Notes: generated by a model from the letters alone, not told the origin. Positions 1-9,260 are shown, counted from the stretch's first letter. The stretch is 64,000 bases of DNA from Cellvibrio sp. PSBB006 (GCF_002162135.1 NZ_CP021382.1:3656001-3720000), one strand, 5' to 3'. Numbers and translations: made by a program.

Positions 1-2
1 TA

Positions 3-278
3 CTCGATCACAACAAGCGCTGCTGGGGACTCACGGAATTTATCAAAGCAAACCTGGTGCAGATTCGCGCTGGCGATCCGAACGCAACCGAGCGCGCGGT
101 GAAAGGCGTGGAAGATTTATTTACCTATTACTTGTGCGCATCAACGCCCGGTTCCTATGTGGATCAACGCGGGGCTGACGATGAAGTGGTGGTGGATGTT
201 GCGCCGGCCAGCACGCTCTATCACCTGATTGTATTGGCGATGGAACTGCTGGATCACTGCGAGACTTATAAGTCCTAA
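3..278 (+). CDS. AGE-family sugar epimerase/isomerase, C-terminal end (partial)
   Basis: Open from the window edge, so only the last 91 residues are seen. The segment RCWGLTEFIKANLVQ resembles the C-terminal region of the N-acylglucosamine 2-epimerase superfamily (alpha/alpha barrel), which includes mannose isomerases, mannose-6-phosphate isomerases and cellobiose 2-epimerases. The end, with APASTLYHLIVLAMEL, also fits. Its place beside a mannan operon and back-to-back with the LacI gene (convergent ends, 23 bp apart) suggests a mannose- or mannose-6-phosphate-handling isomerase, but substrate cannot be told from this part. It is distinct from the complete AGE-family gene epiA downstream. Confidence 0.7.
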   Translation, partial: LDHNKRCWGLTEFIKANLVQIRAGDPNATERAVKGVEDLFTYYLCASTPGSYVDQRGADDEVVVDVAPASTLYHLIVLAMELLDHCETYKS

Positions 279-301
279 GTCTCCATAGCCTGAGCCACGA
301 C

Positions 302-1303
302 TCAGGCGTGTGTTGGCGCCGGGCCAGTGCTTTTGCGGATGATAAATTCGGTGGGTAACACGCACACGGTTTGACTGAGGGTTTCGCCCTCAATCAACCG
401 CAACAGCATATCCATCGCCATCTTGCCCATTTCTTCTGCCGGCTGCGAAATCGTGGTCAGGCTCGGATCGCAATACTTGGCGTAAGCAATATCGTCAAAC
501 CCGGTGACGGACATGTCTTCGGGGATGCGAATGCCTTGGGATTTCAGGGTTTGCATCGCGCCGATGGCCATCTCGTCATTCATGGAAAAGATCGCCGTCG
601 GGCGCTCTTTCATATTGCAGAACTGGAAGGCGCTGTTCAGGCCCGACCACATGGTGAAGTCGCCTTCGGCGATTAAATCTTTATCAAAGGTAATGCCCGC
701 AGACGCCAGGCTTTCTTTATAGCCCTCAAGTCGATCAATGGTGTGCGGGTTATCTTTCAGGCCGGAAATTACGCCGATGCGGCGGTGGCCCAACGAAATC
801 AGGTAATCCACCATGGTGCGCGCCGCCGCGCGGTTATCGATGCGAATGGACGGGCCAGTGGTAAATTCGCAACCACAGGCATTCACGCAGGCAATGCCCG
901 GTGGAATATTGCTGTGGCTTTTTTCCGAACTGGGGCGCAGCTGGATGATCCCGTCTGCGAGGCGGGTTTCCACGCGGCGAATGTAATCCTGTTCGCGTTC
1001 CGATGTGCCCCGCGTATCACCCAGTAGCACCGCATAACCTTTCTGTTGTGCACGATCTTCCAAGGCGCGAATAAACAGGGAATAGAAGGGGTTGGCAATG
1101 TCCGGAACCAGCACCACCACCGCATAGGAACGCGTGGAGCGAAAGTTGCGCGCGAGCATGTTGGGCCGGTAACCCACCTGGGCGATAGCCGTCTTGACCT
1201 TGGCCAGGCTTTCATTGGATACCTTTTCCGGTGCGCTCAGGGCGCGGGACACGGTAGCAACCGATACTCCGGCTATGCGGGCAACATCTCGAATATTCGA
1301 CAT
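302..1303 (-). CDS. LacI-family transcriptional regulator of the mannan locus
   Basis: 333 residues, normal for LacI/GalR proteins. The N-terminus has the canonical helix-turn-helix and hinge (IRDVARIAGVSVATVSRAL, then YRPNMLARNF), followed by a periplasmic-binding-protein-like effector domain from about residue 60. Transcribed divergently from the symporter/GH130/epiA/GH5 genes. The 14-bp palindrome at 1467-1480 in the shared intergenic region and a near copy at 3815-3828 are the expected operator type (central CG, TGTAA half-sites). I infer a local repressor induced by a mannan-derived sugar or its phosphate; the ligand is not deducible. The ATG start is chosen because the helix-turn-helix begins immediately after it. 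Confidence 0.9.
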   Translation of the reverse strand: MSNIRDVARIAGVSVATVSRALSAPEKVSNESLAKVKTAIAQVGYRPNMLARNFRSTRSYAVVVLVPDIANPFYSLFIRALEDRAQQKGYAVLLGDTRGTSEREQDYIRRVETRLADGIIQLRPSSEKSHSNIPPGIACVNACGCEFTTGPSIRIDNRAAARTMVDYLISLGHRRIGVISGLKDNPHTIDRLEGYKESLASAGITFDKDLIAEGDFTMWSGLNSAFQFCNMKERPTAIFSMNDEMAIGAMQTLKSQGIRIPEDMSVTGFDDIAYAKYCDPSLTTISQPAEEMGKMAMDMLLRLIEGETLSQTVCVLPTEFIIRKSTGPAPTHA

Positions 1304-1366
1304 AGGACGACTCTGGTTAGGCGCTGGTTCAACAAGGGATTGGTATGAAACGGCAACAGACTTTGT

Positions 1367-1380
1367 GTAACAAACGTTAC
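1367..1380. promoter_or_regulatory. Inverted repeat upstream of lacI, possible autoregulatory site
   Basis: GTAAC-AAAC-GTTAC: two perfect 5-bp half-sites separated by 4 bp, 64 bp upstream of the lacI start. The half-sites match those of the 1467-1480 operator but the spacing differs, so this may be a weaker or unrelated site. Confidence 0.35.
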
Positions 1381-1466
1381 GACGATTTCGGCTTATTTAT
1401 CGCTTTAAACGTGCCGTGACATCGAAAATCTACTACACGTTTGCAACTCTGACTAGCAAAAAAAGT

Positions 1467-1480
1467 TGTAACCGATTACA
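1467..1480. promoter_or_regulatory. Predicted LacI-family operator
   Basis: TGTAACCGATTACA, an almost perfect palindrome with the central CG typical of LacI/PurR/CytR-type operators. It lies in the divergent region between the LacI gene and the symporter gene. A near copy (TGTAACCGGTTACC) sits before the GH130 gene at 3815-3828, which supports a shared regulator. Confidence 0.7.
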
Positions 1481-1853
1481 TTATGCATCTGTGAATTGGC
1501 ATTTAAATAAACCTTTGGGCGTGATAACCCATTGAAATGCCCCTGAATACCTGGGTTCGGTTTTCTTTGTTTTGCCCGTGGCAGCGCAGAAACCGGTTTA
1601 ATGAGTGTAAGTTGATCGCTATCGGGCATCATGGCATTATCAGCCCGCCCTTATCGGGCGTGGCCTGCAGGTTTAGCGCGGGTTTGCGTGGGTGTCCGGG
1701 TTGATGGCAGAACCGGGTAACACCATCGAATGGTCGAGATTTTCGCGCTTTGTCCTCGGCAGGATCGATTGATACCGGCATAAAAAATAATGCTCGCTTC
1801 AGCGAACAACATACTAACGGCCACAGGCCACTCAATAATAATTGGAAGTACTC

Positions 1854-3716
1854 ATGCAGCTGGCAACTCTCGATCTTGCGATCATCCTGTTATATATCCT
1901 GGCAACACTGGTGGTCGGCTTCTGGATTTCAAGCCGCGCCTCCAAAGACATCAAAAGTTATTTCCTTGGCGGCAACAAACTGGCCTGGTGGCAATTAGGT
2001 TTGTCCAACGCCTCCGGTATGTTCGACATCAGCGGAACCATGTGGCTGGTCTACCTGTTGTTCGTCTACGGACTCACCAGCGTTTATATTCCCTGGCTAT
2101 GGCCCGTCTTCAACCAGATTTTCCTGATGGTTTTCTTATCTGTCTGGTTGCGCCGTTCCGGCGTAATGACCGGCGCAGAATGGATTACTTTCCGTTTTGG
2201 TGAAGGCACGGGCGCAAAACTTTCTCACTTCGTCGTTGTGCTGTTTGCACTGATCAGTGTGATGAGTTTTCTGGCCTACGGTTTTATCGGTATCGGTAAA
2301 TTTGCCTCGGTATTTTTGCCGTGGAAATTTTCTGCAGATCCCTACTGGAACGACGTCGCCTACGGCTTGATCATCACTGCGCTGACCACCTTTTATGTGG
2401 TGAAAGGCGGTATGTTCAGCGTGGTGTTCACCGAAGTACTTCAGTTTTTCATCATGACGGTTGCCTGTATCGCGGTGGGTATTATCGCGATGAATCAGGT
2501 TTCACCGGAGATGCTTGAAGCGGTTATCCCCGATGGCTGGACCAGCGTATTTTTTGGCTGGGAATTGAATCTGGATTGGTCGCATACATTGCCCGCCGCC
2601 AATGAAAAAATTCTGTCTGACGGTTACTCCATGTTTACTATCTTCTTTATGTTGATGGTATTAAAAGGTGTGCTCTTGAGCATGGCTGGCCCGGCGCCAA
2701 ACTATGATATGCAGCGTGTACTCTCCGCCAAGACGCCGGTTGAAGCCGCCAAGATGAGCTGGTTTGTTAACGTGGTGCTGATCTTCCCGCGCTATATGTT
2801 GATCGCCGGTTTAACGATATTGGCACTGGCATTTTTTATGGACGACCTGCGCGCGATGGGGCCGGATGTTGATTTCGAACAGATCCTGCCGTTTGCGTTA
2901 AAAAATTATATTCCCACCGGATTGCTCGGCTTGTTGATCGCCGGTTTGCTCGCCGCGTTTATGTCGACCTTTGCCGCCACCACCAACGCGGCGCCGGCTT
3001 ACGTCGTTAACGATATCTACAAGCGCTACATCAACCCCAATGCAGATGCCAAAAAATATGTCTATCTTAGTTACATAGTGTCAGTGATCTTCGTGATCCT
3101 GGGGGTGGGTATTGGTTTGTTTATTCCCTCATTGAATACCGTGATCCAGTGGATCGTAAGTGCGCTCTTCGGTGCTTACACGGCATCCAACGTGCTCAAA
3201 TGGTACTGGTGGCGCTTTAACGGTTTTGGTTATTTCTGGGGCATGATTACCGGCTTTGCTATCGCCATGCCGTTGATCTTTACCGACATTCACCCGATCA
3301 ACGCCTTCCCCTTTATGTTCGCGGCTTGCTTGCTGGTGTGTATCGGTGCGTCGCTGGCGACCAAGCCGGACGATATGGAAGTGCTTAAAAAGTTCTACCT
3401 GAAAGTACGCCCCTGGGGTTTCTGGGGACCGGTGTTAGAGGCTGCGCGTAAAGACCATCCGGAACTCAAAGCCAATACTGACTTTGGACGCGATGCGGTT
3501 AATGTAATTGTCGGGATTATCTGGCAAACCGCACTGGTGGCTGCGCCGATCTTTATGGTGATCAAACACTGGCAGGAATTTATTATTTCGATGGTGGTGG
3601 TGGTTCTGACCAGCCTGTTCCTGTGGCGTAACTGGTACGTGAAACTGAAGGATTATCCGGACGATATGCCAGCCGAATATTTACCTCAAAGCGATTCGCC
3701 GGCCAGCAAGCCCTGA
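1854..3716 (+). CDS. Sodium:solute symporter (SSS family), probable mannooligosaccharide importer
   Basis: 620 residues with many hydrophobic helices and the SSS/SGLT pattern (YFLGGNKLAWWQLGLSNAS near the start, later AGLLAAFMSTFAATTNA). It should drive sodium-coupled sugar uptake across the inner membrane. First gene of the plus-strand mannan set, followed 251 bp later by the phosphorylase and epimerase that would use imported mannobiose, so a beta-1,4-mannobiose or mannose substrate is inferred from context. The ATG at 1854 is preferred to an in-frame TTG at 1842 because GGAAG lies 5 bp before it. It is longer than a minimal SSS protein, with extra helices at the C-terminus. Confidence 0.88.
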   Translation: MQLATLDLAIILLYILATLVVGFWISSRASKDIKSYFLGGNKLAWWQLGLSNASGMFDISGTMWLVYLLFVYGLTSVYIPWLWPVFNQIFLMVFLSVWLRRSGVMTGAEWITFRFGEGTGAKLSHFVVVLFALISVMSFLAYGFIGIGKFASVFLPWKFSADPYWNDVAYGLIITALTTFYVVKGGMFSVVFTEVLQFFIMTVACIAVGIIAMNQVSPEMLEAVIPDGWTSVFFGWELNLDWSHTLPAANEKILSDGYSMFTIFFMLMVLKGVLLSMAGPAPNYDMQRVLSAKTPVEAAKMSWFVNVVLIFPRYMLIAGLTILALAFFMDDLRAMGPDVDFEQILPFALKNYIPTGLLGLLIAGLLAAFMSTFAATTNAAPAYVVNDIYKRYINPNADAKKYVYLSYIVSVIFVILGVGIGLFIPSLNTVIQWIVSALFGAYTASNVLKWYWWRFNGFGYFWGMITGFAIAMPLIFTDIHPINAFPFMFAACLLVCIGASLATKPDDMEVLKKFYLKVRPWGFWGPVLEAARKDHPELKANTDFGRDAVNVIVGIIWQTALVAAPIFMVIKHWQEFIISMVVVVLTSLFLWRNWYVKLKDYPDDMPAEYLPQSDSPASKP

Positions 3717-3814
3717 TTGTTTATTAGCAAAAAGTAGTCGTACCGCTGTCCGGCTTTGCACCGCGCCGGGCAGCGTTAAACAGCGGTAAAGGTGCAATTT
3801 TTTTGGCAGATTTT

Positions 3815-3828
3815 TGTAACCGGTTACC
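3815..3828. promoter_or_regulatory. Second predicted LacI operator, upstream of GH130
   Basis: TGTAACCGGTTACC shares ten central bases or more with the 1467-1480 site and is itself nearly palindromic. It is 140 bp before the GH130 start, so the phosphorylase/epimerase/GH5 genes probably have their own promoter controlled by the same LacI protein. Confidence 0.65.
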
Positions 3829-3967
3829 TTCGCATAGATAAAAAAGCCCGCACGGGGCCTATGAATCCGGCGGAAAGTTAATCGGCAAGTGCATGAGAGT
3901 TGTAAAAAGATTCGCGCAGTTGAGATTGTGCAAATCGGGTCAGTATCAATCTTAGGGTTTATCAAAT

Positions 3968-5149
3968 ATGAGTAATTTTAAAAGCGCCGTTCAAAGCTTG
4001 TTGAAAGAACACGAAGCTCTGGTCACCAAAACGAATGTGCCCAGACAACAGGGCAATGGTATCTACACCTGCTATGAAAATCCGATACTCACCGCCGAGC
4101 ATGCGCCCATCTTCTGGCGCTACGACCTCAACGAAAAAACCAATCCGCATTTGATGGAGCGTCAGGGCGTTAACGCCGCGTTCAACTCCGGCGCGATTTA
4201 CTGGCAAGGCAAATATATTCTGGCCGTGCGTGTAGAAGGTGTGGACCGCAAATCGTTTTTCGCCATCGCCGAAAGCCCCAACGGTATTGATAATTTCCGC
4301 TTCTGGGATTTCCCCATCACCCTGCCGGAAACCGAGCGCCCCGATACCAACGTGTACGACATGCGGTTAACCGCCCACGAAGACGGTTACATCTACGGTT
4401 TATTCTGCACCGAAAGAAAAGATTTAAAACAGCCGAACGACATCTCGGCGGCAGAAGCGCAATGCGGCATCGCGCGTACCAAAGATCTGGTGACTTGGGA
4501 ACGCCTGCCGGATTTGATTACTCACTCCGGCCAACAACGTAACGTGGTACTGCACCCGGAATTTATCGACGGCAAATACGGGTTGTTCACGCGCCCGCAA
4601 GATGGCTTTATCAGCGTCGGTGCCGGCGGCGGTATTGGTTGGGGTCTGGTCGACGACATGACCAAAGCCGAAGTGAAATCTGAAGTGATAGTCGATGGCA
4701 AGGTGTACCACACCATCAAAGAAGTGAAAAACGGCCAGGGCCCGGCGCCGATCAAAACTGAACAGGGCTGGTTGAATTTGGCCCACGGTGTGCGCAATAC
4801 CGCAGCCGGTTTGCGTTATGTGCTGTACATGTTCATGACGGAGCTGGAGCGCCCCTGGGTGGTGACCCATCGTCCCGCCGGTCATTTTATTGCGCCCCAC
4901 GGTGCCGAGCGTGTCGGCGATGTATCCAACGTGGCTTTTGCCAACGGCTGGATCGTTAACGAGAAAAATGAAGTCTTTATTTATTACGCGTCGTCCGACA
5001 CGCGCATGCATGTGGCCACCAGCACGATTGAAAAGCTGGTGGACTACTGCATCAACACACCGGAAGACGGTTTGCGTTCTGCCGCGTCTGTTGCCACGCG
5101 CAATCAATTGATTGCTGCCAACCTCAAACTCATGAACGATTTGGTGTGA
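3968..5149 (+). CDS. unkA: GH130 4-O-beta-D-mannosyl-D-glucose phosphorylase
   Basis: 393 residues, the usual size for GH130 subfamily 1. Segments such as FWRYDLNEKTNPHLMER, VRVEGVDRKSFFAIAESPNG, NVYDMRLTAHEDG and YYASSDTRMHVATSTIE match what I recall of mannosylglucose phosphorylases. The enzyme splits beta-1,4-mannosyl-glucose with phosphate to mannose 1-phosphate and glucose in the cytoplasm. The next gene, epiA, would supply this substrate by epimerising mannobiose. Stop (5147-5149) and epiA start are almost contiguous, indicating cotranscription. No signal peptide. In Cellvibrio mixtus the corresponding gene was, as I recall, called unkA before the activity was known. Confidence 0.93.
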   Translation: MSNFKSAVQSLLKEHEALVTKTNVPRQQGNGIYTCYENPILTAEHAPIFWRYDLNEKTNPHLMERQGVNAAFNSGAIYWQGKYILAVRVEGVDRKSFFAIAESPNGIDNFRFWDFPITLPETERPDTNVYDMRLTAHEDGYIYGLFCTERKDLKQPNDISAAEAQCGIARTKDLVTWERLPDLITHSGQQRNVVLHPEFIDGKYGLFTRPQDGFISVGAGGGIGWGLVDDMTKAEVKSEVIVDGKVYHTIKEVKNGQGPAPIKTEQGWLNLAHGVRNTAAGLRYVLYMFMTELERPWVVTHRPAGHFIAPHGAERVGDVSNVAFANGWIVNEKNEVFIYYASSDTRMHVATSTIEKLVDYCINTPEDGLRSAASVATRNQLIAANLKLMNDLV

Positions 5150-5153
5150 TGTG

Positions 5154-6398
5154 ATGATTGACGCGAGCTTGCAGCGACATCCAAAAACCGTAACTGAAAC
5201 ATTTTCTGCTGCCGCGCTCAGCGCGGAATTTCAGCAGGAATTAATCGCCATCGGTGATTGGTGGATTGAACACGCCATCGATCGGGAGCAGGGCGGTTTC
5301 TACGGTGAAATTCGCCCGGACAACACGCCGATAAAAAATGCTACCAAAGGCATTGTGCTGAATACACGCATTCTGTGGTTCTTCAGCGAAGTGGGGGCGG
5401 TAATCGATAAGCCAGCGTATCGCGACGCTGCTGTGCGCGCTTACGATTACCTGGTGGAATATTTTCTCGACAAGGAACTCGGCGGCGTTTATTGGGAACT
5501 GGATGCGCGGGGTAAGCCCGTCAACACCAAAAAACAAACCTACGCTCAAGCCTTTGCGGTTTATGCGTTGTGTTCCTATTACAAACTCACCGGCGATGAA
5601 CAAGCCATGGCGCACGCGCTGGATTGTTTTGCGCTGCTGGAAGAAAAAACCATCGACCGCGTGAACGAAGGTTATTTTGAAGCCTTCACCCGCGAGTGGG
5701 GCAAGATGGATGACGTGCGCCTGAGCGATAAGGATTTAAATTATCCCAAGAGCATGAACACACACCTGCACGTGCTGGAAGCCTACACCACGCTCAACAA
5801 AGCGAGGCCCACCGAACAAATCAAACAGGCGTTGCGTTACAACATTGACTGTTTTGATAAGTACCTTATCAATAAAGATAACGGCCATCTGCGCATGTTT
5901 CTCAACGAAGCCTGGGAAGATTTTTCACCGGGTTATACCTATGGCCACGACATCGAATGCAGCTGGCTGTTATCCAAGGCGCTGAATTCACTCAGCGATC
6001 CACAGGTCACGCAAAGGATGACACCAAGCATCATCAAGTTGGCGGATATCACCTTGCAGGAAGCCATGGGTGAGCACGGTGAAGTGCTCGATGCGTTTGA
6101 TTTTGCCTCCGGCGAAAAACAAACAGAGCGCGTCTGGTGGGTTCAGGCTGAGGCACTGGTGGGTTTTCTCAATGTCTATACCCTGACCCGTGACGAACGC
6201 TACCTGACGGTGGCTAATAATGTTTGGGCGTTTATCAAACACTATCAGCGCGACAGCCAACACGGTGAGTGGTTGTGGTTGTCAACGCTGGATGTCGATC
6301 ACGGTGAAGAAGCCTACAAAGTCGGCTTCTGGAAAGGCCCCTATCACAATGGTCGCGCGATGCTGGAAGCGATCAACTTTATAAAAAAGATTGGCTAG
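5154..6398 (+). CDS. epiA: Cellobiose/mannobiose 2-epimerase
   Basis: 414 residues, cytoplasmic, AGE superfamily alpha/alpha barrel. Typical blocks are NTRILWFFSEVGA, EYFLDKELGGVYWELDARG, KSMNTHLHVLEAYT, the histidine-containing YGHDIECSWLL, and the C-terminal KVGFWKGPYHNGRAMLEA. It converts the reducing-end residue of beta-1,4-mannobiose to glucose, giving mannosyl-glucose for the GH130 enzyme encoded just upstream. A GTG at 5151 directly precedes the ATG at 5154 and could also start; either leaves only 1-4 bp after the unkA stop. A 7-bp inverted repeat (6395-6401/6414-6420) straddles the stop codon. Confidence 0.93.
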   Translation: MIDASLQRHPKTVTETFSAAALSAEFQQELIAIGDWWIEHAIDREQGGFYGEIRPDNTPIKNATKGIVLNTRILWFFSEVGAVIDKPAYRDAAVRAYDYLVEYFLDKELGGVYWELDARGKPVNTKKQTYAQAFAVYALCSYYKLTGDEQAMAHALDCFALLEEKTIDRVNEGYFEAFTREWGKMDDVRLSDKDLNYPKSMNTHLHVLEAYTTLNKARPTEQIKQALRYNIDCFDKYLINKDNGHLRMFLNEAWEDFSPGYTYGHDIECSWLLSKALNSLSDPQVTQRMTPSIIKLADITLQEAMGEHGEVLDAFDFASGEKQTERVWWVQAEALVGFLNVYTLTRDERYLTVANNVWAFIKHYQRDSQHGEWLWLSTLDVDHGEEAYKVGFWKGPYHNGRAMLEAINFIKKIG

Positions 6399-6437
6399 TG
6401 CGCGTATATTGCAGCACTAGTCCACGCGAGGTGAACA

Positions 6438-7838
6438 ATGAAAAAGATCAATAACAATCTGGCGCTGCTGACAGCGCTGTGTGTTGCACTGCTGTTTGGC
6501 TGCAGCAAACAGGAAGCACCTGCACCGAGTGAAAGTGTGCAGGTATCGTCACCGGCGTTACAAAACCCGGACAAACCGGCCGAAACCAACAGCCCTTTCG
6601 TGACGGTAGAAGGCAATCAATTTTTTCGCAATGGCCAACCCTATTACGTAATCGGCACCAACTTCTGGTACGGCGGTTATCTCGGTTCTGTAGGTGATGT
6701 CGGCGATAGGGAACGCTTGATCAAGGAGCTGGATTTATTACAAAAAACCGGCATCAATAATTTGCGTGTACTGGCAGCCTCGGAAAGCAGCGAGCTGATG
6801 CGCGCCGTGCGCCCGGCAATTATCAAAGCGCCAGGCGAATACGATGAAACTTTATTAGCCGGTATGGATTTTCTGCTCGACGAAATGGCCAAGCGCGATA
6901 TGACCGCGATTTTATATCTGAATAATTTCTGGCAATGGTCCGGCGGCATGTCACAGTATGTATCCTGGTTTACTGGTAAGCCGGTATTCGATCCGGACGT
7001 GACCAATGAATGGAATCCCTTCATGGAAAACTCCGCGAGTTTTTATCGTATTGAAGAAGCGCAGAAACTGTATCGCGATGTGATCAAATCTATTATCACC
7101 CGCAAAAATACTATCAACGGCAAGCTCTACAGCGAAGACCCAACCATTATGTCCTGGCAACTCGCCAACGAACCGCGCCCCGGCAGTGATGCCGATGGCC
7201 GCGTGAATATCGAGGCATTTAAAAGCTGGATTCACGGCACCGCAAAATATATTGACAGCCTCGCTCCCAACCAATTGGTGAGCACCGGCAACGAAGGTTC
7301 CATGGGCGCTATTCGCGATATGGATTTATTTATCGATTCCCACAAAAGCGAATACGTGGATTACCTCACCTTTCATATGTGGGTAAAAAACTGGGGCTGG
7401 TACGACGCGAAAAATCCCGACGAAACCTTTAGCTCCGCGTTGGCGACCGCGAAGGATTACATCAATCAACACATTGATGTGGCCAACCAGATGAACAAAC
7501 CGATTGTGTTGGAAGAGTTCGGTATTGAGCGCGACAACGGCAGCTTCACCACTGATTCCACCACGGTTTATCGCGACCGCTTTTACGCAGAAATTTTCAA
7601 TTTGCTGCGCACCCGCGCTGGTGCTGGCGATGCGATTGCCGGTATGAACTTCTGGGCCTGGGGTGGTTACGGTCGCACGGAAAACGAAGACTTTATGTGG
7701 AAAGAAGGCGACGATTTTGTCGGCGATCCACCGCAAGAACCGCAAGGTTTGAATTCCGTGTTTGATGTCGACACCACAACCCTGGCCGTGATTAAAGCCC
7801 ACGCCGATGCAATGAAAGATATCAACACCAAACAATAA
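6438..7838 (+). CDS. man5A: GH5_7 mannosidase/mannanase lipoprotein
   Basis: 466 residues. The N-terminus is a lipoprotein signal with lipobox LFGC (Cys22); serine at +2 favours outer-membrane anchoring. A Ser/Pro-rich linker (about 25-52) precedes the GH5 barrel. The acid/base is probably Glu245 in SWQLANEPRPG and the nucleophile Glu360 in IVLEEFGIERD; GTNFWYGG and TFHMWVKNWGW fit GH5 subfamily 7. Context and general resemblance point to an orthologue of C. mixtus Man5A, which is an exo-acting beta-mannosidase, so mannose release from mannooligosaccharides is as likely as endo-mannanase action. Starts 40 bp after epiA with a GAGGTG ribosome site, and ends before a terminator, so it closes the operon. 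Confidence 0.9.
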   Translation: MKKINNNLALLTALCVALLFGCSKQEAPAPSESVQVSSPALQNPDKPAETNSPFVTVEGNQFFRNGQPYYVIGTNFWYGGYLGSVGDVGDRERLIKELDLLQKTGINNLRVLAASESSELMRAVRPAIIKAPGEYDETLLAGMDFLLDEMAKRDMTAILYLNNFWQWSGGMSQYVSWFTGKPVFDPDVTNEWNPFMENSASFYRIEEAQKLYRDVIKSIITRKNTINGKLYSEDPTIMSWQLANEPRPGSDADGRVNIEAFKSWIHGTAKYIDSLAPNQLVSTGNEGSMGAIRDMDLFIDSHKSEYVDYLTFHMWVKNWGWYDAKNPDETFSSALATAKDYINQHIDVANQMNKPIVLEEFGIERDNGSFTTDSTTVYRDRFYAEIFNLLRTRAGAGDAIAGMNFWAWGGYGRTENEDFMWKEGDDFVGDPPQEPQGLNSVFDVDTTTLAVIKAHADAMKDINTKQ

Positions 7839-7879
7839 AATTTTCAAATCAGCATTCGGGTTTACCCAATGCCCAATGT

Positions 7880-7909
7880 AAAAAACCGTAACCTTTGTTG
7901 CGGTTTTTT
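7880..7909 (+). terminator. Rho-independent terminator after man5A
   Basis: A 12-bp stem AAAAACCGTAAC / GTTGCGGTTTTT with one T-G wobble and a 5-nt loop, ending in a T run. It lies 40 bp past the GH5 stop and separates aga27A, which then needs its own promoter. Confidence 0.8.
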
Positions 7910-7987
7910 ATTCGCCGAATTAATTTATATGATATGTAATATTTGATAATAACTAACGCTTCAAGAACGACAATAGAGGAAAGATTT

Positions 7988-9214
7988 ATGCTCCGGTTGA
8001 TTAAGACCACCACACTGCTCTCCATCGCATTGCTAGCGATGGCCTTCGGCACCAATGCGTCCGCCAAAAAATTTGAACAGCTTGGCCAAACCCCACCGCT
8101 GGGCTGGAACAGCTGGAACACCTTTGCGTGCGATGTAAACGAAAAATTAATTCGCGACATGGCCGACGCCATGGTCGCATCCGGCTTGAAAGACGCGGGC
8201 TACGAATACATCAACATCGACGACTGCTGGCACGGCGAGCGCGACAAAGACGGCAAGATTCAGGTCAATAAAGAACGCTTCCCCTCCGGCATGAAAGCCC
8301 TGGCCGATTATGTCCACTCCAAAGGCTTGAAGATCGGCATCTACTCCGACGCCGGCAACACCACCTGCGCCGGCTACCCCGGCAGCCGTGGCCACGAATA
8401 CCAGGACGCACTCACCTACGCCGAGTGGGGCATCGACTATTTGAAATACGACTGGTGCGATACCGAAAACATTAACCCCATCGGCGCCTACACCACCATG
8501 CGCGACGCGCTGCACACCGCCGGCCGGCCGATCCTGTTCAGCATCTGCGAATGGGGCGACAACAAACCCTGGGACTGGGCACAAGATGTCGGCCACGCCT
8601 GGCGCACCACCGGCGATATTTATCCTTGCTGGGACTGCGAACTCAACCACGGCTCCTGGTCATCCTGGGGTGTATTACCGATCCTCGACAAACAGGAAAA
8701 GCTGCGCAAATTCGCCGGCCCCGGCCACTGGAACGACATGGACATGATGGAAGTTGGCAACGGCATGACCGAAGCCCAGGACCGCTCACACTTTTCACTC
8801 TGGGCCATCATGAATTCACCGCTCATTGCCGGCAACGACCTGCGCAACATGAGCGACACCACGCGCAAAATCCTCACCAACAAAAACGTTATCGCCATCA
8901 ACCAGGACAAACTCGGCGTACAAGCCATGAAGTACATCCACGGTGGCGACCTGATGGTATTCGCCAAACCGCTGGCCAATAAAGAATGGGCCTTCCTGTT
9001 TTTAAACCGCGGCAACACCACACTCAACTACACCCACGACTGGCTGCACTACTACGAACTGAAAGACGATATCTTCAACTACCAGATAGATTTCAGAAAC
9101 GAAAAATTCAGCTGGGTTGATGTGTGGAAAGGCAACAAAGGCGATACCACCAAACCGTTAAAACTTAAAATTCCTGCGCACGATGTGGTGATGCTGAAAC
9201 TCACTCCGCGTTAA
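7988..9214 (+). CDS. aga27A: GH27 alpha-galactosidase, secreted
   Basis: 408 residues with a Sec signal peptide (hydrophobic core, then NASA-KKFEQ). GH27 landmarks: TPPLGWNSWNTF, INIDDCWHG, the nucleophile Asp in YLKYDWCDTE, and the acid/base Asp in HWNDMDMMEVGNGM. It removes alpha-1,6-galactose side chains from galactomannan before backbone cleavage. A C-terminal beta domain of about 90 residues completes the protein. An upstream in-frame TTG exists, but the ATG at 7988 has GAGGAAAG 5 bp before it and begins the signal peptide. Codon use is noticeably richer in C-ending codons than in man5A. Its own transcription unit, bounded by terminators. Confidence 0.93.
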   Translation: MLRLIKTTTLLSIALLAMAFGTNASAKKFEQLGQTPPLGWNSWNTFACDVNEKLIRDMADAMVASGLKDAGYEYINIDDCWHGERDKDGKIQVNKERFPSGMKALADYVHSKGLKIGIYSDAGNTTCAGYPGSRGHEYQDALTYAEWGIDYLKYDWCDTENINPIGAYTTMRDALHTAGRPILFSICEWGDNKPWDWAQDVGHAWRTTGDIYPCWDCELNHGSWSSWGVLPILDKQEKLRKFAGPGHWNDMDMMEVGNGMTEAQDRSHFSLWAIMNSPLIAGNDLRNMSDTTRKILTNKNVIAINQDKLGVQAMKYIHGGDLMVFAKPLANKEWAFLFLNRGNTTLNYTHDWLHYYELKDDIFNYQIDFRNEKFSWVDVWKGNKGDTTKPLKLKIPAHDVVMLKLTPR

Positions 9215-9224
9215 TGGTGTTTTG

Positions 9225-9260
9225 CCTGGGCTGGCTTTGCTGGCTCAGGTTTTTCTGTGT
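9225..9260 (+). terminator. Probable terminator after aga27A
   Basis: Stem CCTGGGCTGGC / GCTGGCTCAGG (three G-T wobbles), TTT loop, then a TTTTT run, 10 bp beyond the stop. Confidence 0.65.

Larger units (their letters stand above)
1304..1853. other. Divergent regulatory region between lacI and the symporter
   Basis: About 550 bp without a gene. It holds the predicted LacI operator (1467-1480), a second inverted repeat (1367-1380) nearer the regulator gene, and AT-rich sequence around 1500. No convincing -35/-10 pair could be fixed by eye. The short reading frames here have no supporting features. Confidence 0.6.

Noticed and set aside
4424..5107. 227-codon minus-strand frame
   Set aside because: Antisense to GH130, no start signals.
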